A stretch of DNA of 12,877 nucleotides from Caldithrix sp964532875 (GTDB taxonomy: Bacteria > Calditrichota > Calditrichia > Calditrichales > Calditrichaceae), in the NCBI GenBank assembly GCA_964532875.1, contig CAZHIZ010000097.1, positions 1 to 12,877 on the forward strand, in the 5' to 3' direction. Positions 1 through 6,853 of this stretch are shown piece after piece. The position numbers and the translations under genes were made by a program. The notes beneath the pieces were generated by a model. That model was not told where the DNA came from. It did no database searches and worked only from the letters and a program-made list of their open reading frames with translations. Each line of letters begins with the position of its first letter. Positions within the stretch are counted from its first letter, which is position 1.

Positions 1-1272
1 GCTGCTTATATTCAGGACAAAATCGAGTACAAAGACTTGATTATCAATGCCGGTGTTCGCTTCGATTATTTCGATACCAAACAAAAAACGTTGAAAGATC
101 CCAGAAACGCTCAGATCGATAAAGTGAATCATATCGTAAAGCCGGATCAGTGGAAAGATATGAATCCTTTTATGTATGTAACTCCGCGTTTGGGTATTTC
201 TTTCCCTGTTAGCGATCGTACGGTATTTTATGCTCAATACGGTAAATTCGTACAGACCGCTGCCTTTAATCAATTCTATTACAGTTCCTATCAATACGGA
301 CGTCAAATCGGCGGTGGTTATTTCTACATTACCCCGATCGGTTTGAATGTGAAACCGATTCGCACCACTTCGTATGAAGTCGGCTTCCGTCAACAGTTCG
401 GTCAATATGCCGCTATGGATATTGCCGGATTTTACAAAAACGTAAAAGGCGAAATTCAGGCCGATCGTATTGTTCCTGTTCCTGGAGCGCAAATTCAGTC
501 GTACAATATTTTGACCAATGGTGACTTCTCGACAACCAAGGGTTTTGAATTCAAGTTCCAGTTGCGTCGTTACAATCGTTTGATGGCCCAAATTAACTAT
601 ACGTATTCCGATGCCGAAGGTACCGGTTCCGGTAGTACATCTTACATTTCAGCTGTCGATCGTTTGTCCCAACGTCCGACTCGTTTGAATCCTTTGGATT
701 TTGCTCAGAAACATCGCGGTAGCATTATGCTGGATTACCGCTGGGGTAAAAAAGACGGCGGCCCCGTTCTGGAACAATTAGGGTTTAACTTGCTCTACAC
801 GTTCAATAGCGGGCATCCGTACACCCTGGTTACGACCTCCGGTGGTCAAGCCGGACCTTATGATACGGGTGTTGATTACATGTTGGATACGCGTTCCCGT
901 CGTGCCTTGGAACCGATCAATAATTCGACGACCCCGTGGTATCATAGAGTCGACTTACGTGTGGACAAATCGTTCAATATAACCGATAAGTTACAAGCAA
1001 CCCTGTATATGCGTGTTTATAACCTGTTCAATATTAAAAATGTGATCAATGTTTACCAGGTGACCGGTAGTGCCGAAGACGACGGCTTACTCTCCGGCGT
1101 GATCGATCCCGTGCGGACGGCTTCCTTCATTTCTTCTTATGGTGGCCAGGATTATGTCAAGATGTACAAAGCCATTAACTTGACGAACGGTCAGGCTTAT
1201 TGGAACTATTTAGGTCGCCAGTTGTGGGATCATCCGCGTCAAATCTTCTTCGGCTTGAAGCTGAGCTTTTAA
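1..1272 (+). CDS. TonB-dependent receptor, C-terminal beta-barrel part (5' end outside window)
   Basis: The reading frame is open from base 1, so the gene starts upstream; 423 residues are visible before TAA. The family forms 22-stranded outer-membrane barrels that import ligands using TonB energy. What is visible is only barrel: alternating aromatic/polar strands, a segment TTSYEVGFRQQFG followed by a strand with FYKNVKG, a late strand with NLLYTFNSGHPYT, the stretch HRVDLRVDKSF, and YNLFN, all typical of the last strands of these receptors. The last residue is Phe (GLKLSF), the usual BAM recognition end. The N-terminal plug, TonB box and signal peptide are not in the window, so the ligand cannot be named. 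No SusD-like lipoprotein follows; the next gene, 59 bp downstream with no terminator between, encodes a T9SS-type secreted protein. Arg codons are strongly biased to CGT (about two thirds by hand count), suggesting good expression. Family call is firm; SusC-type versus siderophore-type is undecided. Confidence 0.85.
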   Translation, partial: AAYIQDKIEYKDLIINAGVRFDYFDTKQKTLKDPRNAQIDKVNHIVKPDQWKDMNPFMYVTPRLGISFPVSDRTVFYAQYGKFVQTAAFNQFYYSSYQYGRQIGGGYFYITPIGLNVKPIRTTSYEVGFRQQFGQYAAMDIAGFYKNVKGEIQADRIVPVPGAQIQSYNILTNGDFSTTKGFEFKFQLRRYNRLMAQINYTYSDAEGTGSGSTSYISAVDRLSQRPTRLNPLDFAQKHRGSIMLDYRWGKKDGGPVLEQLGFNLLYTFNSGHPYTLVTTSGGQAGPYDTGVDYMLDTRSRRALEPINNSTTPWYHRVDLRVDKSFNITDKLQATLYMRVYNLFNIKNVINVYQVTGSAEDDGLLSGVIDPVRTASFISSYGGQDYVKMYKAINLTNGQAYWNYLGRQLWDHPRQIFFGLKLSF

Positions 1273-1331
1273 GTACAGGTTGAATGATGAAGAAGTCTAA
1301 TCAGAGTTTAAAAACAGGGTGAGGAGAAAAC

Positions 1332-4300
1332 ATGAATAAAAGAATAAGTCGATTACTTCTGATCGTGTTGATTTTCGGGTTCATGGCGACCCTTGTGGGT
1401 ACCCAGGCGTATGCCCGGCCGAAAGCCAACGAAGTCAGCACGTTCGGATTACAGAAAATGATGGGTGAAAAGGTTACCCAATCCATAAGCAATATTGGTA
1501 ATTGGGGCTTTTGGGTTAATTATGAAGGTCTTACCGGCCATGACCCATTCACCGGTTCAGCCGGCGGTTATTATCCGCGCGGCGTGATGACCGCTATTTA
1601 TGCCGACGGATTTATCTGGGGCGGTTATTTAAAACAGAACGGTGTGGCACTTAGCGATACGCCAACGGTCGGCGGTATTGGATATTATCGTATCGGTACC
1701 ACCCCGGGTTGGATTCAGGATGACGGTACTCCGGTTTCTCCGGACGATCCGCGGGTTCGCATTTATCGCATCCGCGATGACTGGAGAACCTTGACGCCTT
1801 CTCAGGTATTGCAGGAAGCCACGGAACTTTACAATGTTCCGGTAAGTGGTGTTACCGATGCTATGACCAGCGCCATCATTCAACAGTATGCCGATGATTG
1901 GAAAAATTGGCCGGTTGATTTAGGCGCTCCGTACTATGATGTCAATCATAACGGCAAATACGATCCTGTATTGGATGATAAGGGATATCCCATTAAAGCC
2001 AAATACGATAAAGACGGAAACCTGATCGAAGGCGGTGACTATCCCGGTATTGCCAATGCCGATCAAACCATCTGGTTGGTCGTTAACGATTTGAACGAAT
2101 CGAAAATGTTAAATCTTTCCGGCAGCAAACCCATTGGTATTGAAGTGCAGATTACTCTGTGGGCTTACAACCAACCGGGTAATACGCTGGGACAGATTGT
2201 TTTCAAACGCTATAAACTGATTAACAAATCCAGCTATACCATCGATTCCATGTTTGTCGCTCAGTTTTCCGATCCGGACGTGGGCGATTACAGCGACGAC
2301 CTGGTCGGTTGCGATACGACCTTGAGTTTACATTTTGCCTATAATGGGTCGCCATCCGATGCCGAATATGCCAAGGTTAATTTGCCGCCGCCTGCAGTTG
2401 GTTTTGACTTTTTCCAGGGGCCGTTGGTACCTGGGGCTGCCAGTGATTCGGCTGTATTTGACTTGAAGCGTGTTTACGGCTACAAGAATTTGCCCATGAC
2501 CTCATTTGGTTATTTTTCGGCCGGCGGTAGTATTTCCGACCCCCCGATGGGTGTTATCGATTTTACTTTGCAATGGTATAACATGTTGAACGGTTACATC
2601 CCGACGAACGATTTACAGAACCCGACACCGTATGTTATCCAATCCGGTCCCAGAAAAGGCGAACCTTCCAAATTCCCTCTGTACGGTGATCCTGTAACCG
2701 ATCCCAATGCCACTCAAGGCGATATCGACGGACAGGGCGGTAATATGGGGCCTGGCGACCGTCGTATGTTCGCCTGTACCGGTCCTTTTACCATGAAACC
2801 CGGCGATTCTCAGGAAATCGTTGTGGCTTTGATCGGTGGTATGGGCGGTAACAATATTCAGTCGATTGCCGACTTGAAGAGTACCGATAAAGTTGCTCAA
2901 CAGGTGTATGACGATTTGTTCCGTGTGATTCCGAAACCGCCGACGGCTCCGGATGTAAAGGCCGTTCCCTTGGATAATAAAATCGTGTTGAACTGGGGAT
3001 GGAATGTCGACCGTATTAAAGATACGGAAACCCGTAAGATCATCAATTACAAATTCGAAGGTTACAATGTTTATCAATTACCTTCCGCTACTTCCAAATT
3101 GAGTGATCCCGGAGTGGTGCGCATTGCCACGTATGATGTTGTTGACGGCGTGCGTATCATCAAATCGCAGGTTTTTTCCGCAAAATACGGAACGGTTGTC
3201 AATTTACCGATTCAATTCGGTTCCGACACCGGAATCAAACGTTTCTTCATTGTGGACAAAGATTATATTACGGGTAAACCGCTCTATCGCGGTAGTACCT
3301 ATTATTTTGCCGTAACGGCTTACAATTATGACGGTAGTCTGGTTCGTGACCGCGCTCTGGAATCTTCACCGATCATTCATTCGGTCACCGTCCAAGATCC
3401 GAAACCGGGCGATCGATACGAAGGTGATGCCGGTGAAGAACTAGAAGTGACCAAGAATGGTAATGATGACGGTGTTTGCAAAGTTATTGTGGTGGATCCC
3501 ACGGCAACAACCGGTCATGATTATCAAGTCTTCTTCACGGAAGATGACGATACGAATTCGGCTACTTACGGTCAGGTTGTCTGGAACTTGAAAGATATGA
3601 CCACCGGTAAGATTGTTTTGGCCAAACAGCCGCAATCTCCCGATCCCTCTGCCGAAGACCAAATAATCGTTGACGGTTTACAAGTTAAAGTTTCCGGACC
3701 TGCTCCGGGTATTAAAGCCATTGTGGAAGTAGCCAACGGCAACGGCCCCTTAGCCGAAAGCGATTGGGATGCTGCCGGCGCACCTTTCCACGGTAATAAT
3801 GTCTGGCATAGTTTAAGTGCTCCGTCTGATCCAAACCGTTTCTATATCAGTGCCGGTGGCGGAAGTGGTACGATCGACCGTATGGCTCGTAGTATTGCCA
3901 ATGCCAATGCGCATGATTTTGAAATGCGTTTTACACAAGCCGGCGGAATTTATGTCTGGTGGTACGATGCCGATACTTTGGCCAATGTTCCGTTTGAAAT
4001 GTGGGATGTTGGTGTCGGCACGTACGACGACAATTCCGACGACGTCCGTTGCCTGACGGGTGGTTATTCAGGCGGTGCCACGGTTGGTTCTTTTGATTTT
4101 GCATATACCGATCCTTATTTCGGTTTCCCTGCAACGGACTGGATTTATGCACGTGTGCCAATCGATGATCAGGGTACCTACGATGTGTTCTACAATGATG
4201 TCACCAGCGGTGCATATACTTACGGCTGGTGGGGACACAGCAAGGAAGTTCTGGCACGTATTATCATCTGTGATTTCGGTGGTGCCGGAACATTGCCCGA

Positions 4301-4727
4301 AACCGGTACGGTCATTCGTTGGATTACCAACAAACCGCACCAATTGACGACAACCTACACCTTTACGGCGCCTGCAGCTACACACAGCAATGATTTGGCC
4401 AAACAGGATGTGGAAAAGATTAACGTATTCCCGAACCCGTATTACGCTGCTAATCCTCAGGAACCGGATCGCTTCAACCGGTTTGTGACCTTTAACCATC
4501 TGCCGCAACATGCGATCATTCGTATCTTTACGTTGGGTGGTGTTCAGGTTCGCAAACTCGAAAAGAACGACAATACCCAATTCTATCGTTGGGATCTGAA
4601 AAATGAAGCAGGTCTGCCTGTGGCCTCCGGAATGTACATCGCTTACATCGATATGCCTGAATTGGGTAAAACCAAGACGTTGAAGTTGATGATCGTTCAG
4701 GGTGAACAGGTCGTTGAGTTCTATTAA
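1332..4727 (+). CDS. Large secreted protein with fibronectin-III-like region and T9SS type A C-terminal sorting domain
   Basis: The 1131-residue product starts at ATG behind GAGGAG at 1321-1326. Residues 1-29 are a Sec signal peptide (basic MNKR, hydrophobic core, cleavage likely after AYA). There is no lipobox Cys, so it is not a lipoprotein. Residues about 50-100 are rich in Gly and aromatics (NWGFWVNYEG, GGYYPRG). Residues 203-216 (DVNHNGKYDP, then DD) look like a calcium-binding loop. A proline-rich linker at 534-540 (PKPPTAP) opens a fibronectin-III-like region to about 690. Residues about 700-1020 form acidic, Trp/Tyr-rich beta structure that I do not recognise. From about 1027 comes a sorting domain: FPNP at 1033-1036, then RIFTLGGVQVRKL, WDLKNEAGLPVASGMY and a TKTLKLMIVQ end, matching T9SS type A / FlgD-Ig-like domains. 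It is therefore expected on the cell surface or released. No catalytic motif is seen, so adhesin, binding protein and S-layer-like roles all remain possible. The PorV-like gene follows after 51 bp. Confidence 0.8.
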   Translation: MNKRISRLLLIVLIFGFMATLVGTQAYARPKANEVSTFGLQKMMGEKVTQSISNIGNWGFWVNYEGLTGHDPFTGSAGGYYPRGVMTAIYADGFIWGGYLKQNGVALSDTPTVGGIGYYRIGTTPGWIQDDGTPVSPDDPRVRIYRIRDDWRTLTPSQVLQEATELYNVPVSGVTDAMTSAIIQQYADDWKNWPVDLGAPYYDVNHNGKYDPVLDDKGYPIKAKYDKDGNLIEGGDYPGIANADQTIWLVVNDLNESKMLNLSGSKPIGIEVQITLWAYNQPGNTLGQIVFKRYKLINKSSYTIDSMFVAQFSDPDVGDYSDDLVGCDTTLSLHFAYNGSPSDAEYAKVNLPPPAVGFDFFQGPLVPGAASDSAVFDLKRVYGYKNLPMTSFGYFSAGGSISDPPMGVIDFTLQWYNMLNGYIPTNDLQNPTPYVIQSGPRKGEPSKFPLYGDPVTDPNATQGDIDGQGGNMGPGDRRMFACTGPFTMKPGDSQEIVVALIGGMGGNNIQSIADLKSTDKVAQQVYDDLFRVIPKPPTAPDVKAVPLDNKIVLNWGWNVDRIKDTETRKIINYKFEGYNVYQLPSATSKLSDPGVVRIATYDVVDGVRIIKSQVFSAKYGTVVNLPIQFGSDTGIKRFFIVDKDYITGKPLYRGSTYYFAVTAYNYDGSLVRDRALESSPIIHSVTVQDPKPGDRYEGDAGEELEVTKNGNDDGVCKVIVVDPTATTGHDYQVFFTEDDDTNSATYGQVVWNLKDMTTGKIVLAKQPQSPDPSAEDQIIVDGLQVKVSGPAPGIKAIVEVANGNGPLAESDWDAAGAPFHGNNVWHSLSAPSDPNRFYISAGGGSGTIDRMARSIANANAHDFEMRFTQAGGIYVWWYDADTLANVPFEMWDVGVGTYDDNSDDVRCLTGGYSGGATVGSFDFAYTDPYFGFPATDWIYARVPIDDQGTYDVFYNDVTSGAYTYGWWGHSKEVLARIIICDFGGAGTLPETGTVIRWITNKPHQLTTTYTFTAPAATHSNDLAKQDVEKINVFPNPYYAANPQEPDRFNRFVTFNHLPQHAIIRIFTLGGVQVRKLEKNDNTQFYRWDLKNEAGLPVASGMYIAYIDMPELGKTKTLKLMIVQGEQVVEFY

Positions 4728-4778
4728 TAGGATGCTTTTAATTTGCAGTGATAGGGAAAAAAGTTAGGGAGTTAAAAT

Positions 4779-5813
4779 ATGAGTAAAATAAAATTGTTAA
4801 ACAGTGTTATTTGGATTGTGCTGGTGCTCTTCCTTGCATCACTGCCTGTTTACGCTGGTGATGCAGACAGGATTGGTACCGCAGCAGGCACACAAGTCCT
4901 CGTTCCGGTAGGCGCCAGAGACCTTGCCATGGCCGGTTCCGACATCGTATTTACCAAAGGTACGGATGCTATTTATTGGAACCCTGCGGGTCTCTCCAAT
5001 ATGACGCAACATGCCGCCGGTATGTTCTCGACAGTTAATATCTTCGGTGATATTCGTGTTAATTATCTGGCAGTTGGTGCCGGTATGGGCAAATTCGGCC
5101 ATATCGGATTTAGCATCAAAGCCTTTGATTTCGGCGATATTCCCTTGACCACCATCGAAGATATGGACGGTAGTAACGGAAGAACTTTCTCCCCGACATT
5201 CAGCACACTCGGTTTAACTTATTCCAATAAGTTAACCAGTACGATTAATGTCGGTGTAACTACCAAGTTAATTTACGAATCTGCTCCTCGTGTAAGCGCG
5301 ACCGCCGTAGCTTTTGATATCGGTTTGCAGTATAAAAATCTGGCCGGTATTAAAGGTGTTTCCTTCGGCGTGGTTGCCAAGAACATCGGTTCCAACATGC
5401 GCTATGAAGGCACTGGTCTGATGCAACAGGTATCCATTGACGGCCGTCAGGAATTTGTGCGTCGCGGTGCTTCCAGAGACGAGCTGCCTGCGAGTCTGGA
5501 ACTTGGCCTGAGCTATAACTATCAGGTTATGGAAGACAATAACATTATTCTTTCCGGTGTATTCCGTAACAATAATGTACAGAATGATGAATTCCGCTTC
5601 GGTTTCGAATACAACTACAAAAACTTCATCATGTTGCGCGGTGGTTACCTGTACATGGTTAATACACCTTCAGAAGATGTTATTTACAACTTCTCGCTCG
5701 GTGCCGGTTTACAGTACAAGTTAGGCAATACGCTGTTAGGAATCGATTACGCCTTCCGTAACACGCAGTACTTTAGTGCAAGCAACATGTTTACGCTCCA
5801 TGTCGGCTTCTAA
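4779..5813 (+). CDS. PorV/PorQ family outer-membrane barrel protein
   Basis: The 344-residue product starts at ATG 7 nt behind AGGGAG (4766-4771). Residues 1-26 are a signal peptide ending VYA. The mature N terminus has the family signature: GTAAGTQVLVPVGARDLAMAG, then TDAIYWNPAGLS. The rest is alternating beta strands with Gly/aromatic girdles, ending HVGF with a terminal Phe, as expected of an outer-membrane barrel of FadL-like fold. PorV (LptO) binds T9SS cargo sorting domains as they leave the SprA translocon and passes them to the attachment complex; PorQ is a related component. Lying last in an operon directly after a sorting-domain protein suggests a cargo-linked shuttle or anchor, but that is inference: many FCB genomes carry several paralogues of unknown role. 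The core T9SS genes (porK/L/M/N, sprA) are not in this window. Family assignment is firm; PorV versus PorQ is not resolved. Confidence 0.82.
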   Translation: MSKIKLLNSVIWIVLVLFLASLPVYAGDADRIGTAAGTQVLVPVGARDLAMAGSDIVFTKGTDAIYWNPAGLSNMTQHAAGMFSTVNIFGDIRVNYLAVGAGMGKFGHIGFSIKAFDFGDIPLTTIEDMDGSNGRTFSPTFSTLGLTYSNKLTSTINVGVTTKLIYESAPRVSATAVAFDIGLQYKNLAGIKGVSFGVVAKNIGSNMRYEGTGLMQQVSIDGRQEFVRRGASRDELPASLELGLSYNYQVMEDNNIILSGVFRNNNVQNDEFRFGFEYNYKNFIMLRGGYLYMVNTPSEDVIYNFSLGAGLQYKLGNTLLGIDYAFRNTQYFSASNMFTLHVGF

Positions 5814-5837
5814 TTAAACGGTTGCTTGAGTATTCTC

Positions 5838-5876
5838 AAAAGGCCGATGCTCTCGAATGAGCATCGGCCTTTTTTT
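5838..5876 (+). terminator. Strong intrinsic terminator of the surface operon
   Basis: A perfect 12-bp GC-rich stem, AGGCCGATGCTC (5841-5852) with GAGCATCGGCCT (5859-5870), has a 6-nt loop (TCGAAT) and is followed by seven T (5870-5876). AAAA at 5838-5841 precedes the stem, so it could also work on the other strand. It lies 27 nt after the stop of the PorV-like gene and closes the three-gene operon. Confidence 0.93.
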
Positions 5877-6104
5877 AATTTAAGGCAGCTATACTTAACG
5901 ATGTGCCGGATTTTTAAGATGGTAAAGTTGGGAAGAGACGTCCTGTCATCCATGGTGTTGTTGCAATAAGGTGAGAAAACAGGCCTTATTTAAAAGGGAA
6001 AACTCAAGCTTCGTAAAATGGAAAGAAAAGTCTGAAGGAATAGTGAAAAGCGACGTGAGAAAGTTAACGTCGCGGCTCCTTTGCCATAGACATTAATTTG
6101 GCCT
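5877..6104. other. Intergenic region between converging operons, no gene seen
   Basis: No credible reading frame with a ribosome binding site was found on either strand. It holds a weak inverted repeat, AATAAGG (5965-5971) with CCTTATT (5984-5990) around a 12-nt loop and no T tract, and a better hairpin at 6050-6073 (separate entry). The rest is purine-rich sequence without recognised structure. Confidence 0.6.
6042..6073 (-). terminator. Candidate intrinsic terminator for the leftward gene cluster
   Basis: A 7-bp stem, GCGACGT (6050-6056) with ACGTCGC (6067-6073) and a 10-nt loop, lies 31 nt beyond the stop of the leftward membrane-protein gene. Read on the minus strand it is followed by CTTTTC, a short and interrupted T tract. 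Position and stem fit a terminator, but the U tract is weak. Confidence 0.45.
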
Positions 6105-6656
6105 TCAACCCAGGTCTTCAAGCTCCAAAACATCATGACAGCGTTCAATCAATTTAAAAGACGGGAAATTAATCAAAAGTGAATACAGGCTGACAATGCC
6201 ATACGTAGCCAAAACGCGAAATTGACCGGTAATAACAAATTCCACAAATCCCAACAGGGTGATCAAATTGGCAATGGACCAGATAACCATATAATACCGC
6301 CGCAACAGCATGAGGGTTTTAATGAGCACATCCGCTTTTTCGCCGAATTCGGCCACTACATCGGCTACGTCGGGAGCGGTAAAATCAACCTTTTTACGTC
6401 GGGCGCGCCAGATTAATTTTTTAGGTGTCAGATAGGTGCGTTTGAGATGAAAGACGATGTACAACAAAACAATGGCTATTATCAGGAAAATGGTGCTTAC
6501 GTTGTTATGTGCCTGGTAATCGGACACAATGGTTCCGTTGGCATGTAAAAAATAGCCCACACCGATGAGCGTAAGAATGCCCATTAATACGGCCAGCCAG
6601 AGAATACGGTTAACGCGATACAAATTGCGTAATTTTTGTCTTAATTTTTCTTCCAA
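6105..6656 (-). CDS. Small four-helix integral membrane protein of unknown function
   Basis: I do not recognise a family. I place the start at TTG (6654-6656) because a perfect AGGAGG lies exactly 7 nt upstream; this gives 183 residues. The frame stays open 12 codons further, to another TTG at 6692, but that has no comparable ribosome binding site and no ATG is available. Four hydrophobic helices are visible at about residues 18-37, 53-71, 121-143 and 147-163. Basic stretches at the N terminus (RQKLRNLYRVNR) and after helix 2 (KRTYLTPKK, WRARRKK) suggest both face the cytoplasm. An amphipathic region of about 40 residues with DVADVVAEFGEKADVLIK separates the two helix pairs. There is no signal peptide, no Cys pair and no catalytic motif. 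It is last in the leftward cluster, 197 bp from the pyrophosphorylase gene, so co-transcription is uncertain. Confidence 0.7.
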   Translation of the reverse strand: MEEKLRQKLRNLYRVNRILWLAVLMGILTLIGVGYFLHANGTIVSDYQAHNNVSTIFLIIAIVLLYIVFHLKRTYLTPKKLIWRARRKKVDFTAPDVADVVAEFGEKADVLIKTLMLLRRYYMVIWSIANLITLLGFVEFVITGQFRVLATYGIVSLYSLLINFPSFKLIERCHDVLELEDLG

Positions 6657-6663
6657 GATGCTG

Positions 6664-6669
6664 CCTCCT
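6664..6669 (-). promoter_or_regulatory. Perfect Shine-Dalgarno that selects a TTG start
   Basis: The minus strand reads AGGAGG, seven bases, then TTG GAA GAA AAA. This is the best ribosome binding site in the window and falls inside the longer possible reading frame, so it argues for initiation at 6656 rather than at 6692. Confidence 0.75.
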
Positions 6670-6697
6670 GAAATGGTAAATCCGGATACCAAAACGA

Positions 6698-6723
6698 TAA
6701 AAATCGGTTGTGCCCGATTTTTA
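6698..6723. repeat. Perfect 10-bp palindrome: operator or weak bidirectional terminator
   Basis: TAAAAATCGG (6698-6707) and CCGATTTTTA (6714-6723) are exact inverted repeats around a 6-base spacer. On either strand the second arm ends in five T, so it could be an intrinsic terminator for the pyrophosphorylase transcript, 131 nt past its stop. The stem has only four G/C pairs, which is weak for that role. It lies 29 bp upstream of the AGGAGG of the membrane-protein gene, a position equally fit for a repressor operator or leader hairpin. Confidence 0.6.
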
Positions 6724-6853
6724 CCGGAGTCGATTTTGTCAAAAACAATTTAATTCAAAACGGACAGAATACCAATAAAATAGGCATTAATTCACAAACT
6801 TTTCCTGGTATATTTGTTTAGAAAAATCTGCACTCCATCGGAGAACAGATCAT

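Noticed and set aside
1284..1322. 12-codon frame (MMKKSNQ...) between the receptor and the secreted protein
   Set aside because: Too short to judge, no good ribosome binding site, and it ends inside the ribosome binding region of the next gene. A leader peptide cannot be excluded but is not supported.
2613..3077. 154-codon open frame on the minus strand inside the large secreted protein gene
   Set aside because: It is fully antisense to a well-supported gene with signal peptide and sorting domain; it has no recognisable domain and follows from codon bias.
4068..4580. 170-codon minus-strand open frame over the sorting domain
   Set aside because: Antisense to clear coding sequence, with composition unlike a real protein (Arg/His/Ile-rich, no motif).
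6737..6742. Perfect TTGACA on the minus strand as a -35 for the membrane-protein gene
   Set aside because: At 16-18 nt spacing the -10 position reads AAATCG, AATCGG or ATCGGG, which is not a credible -10.
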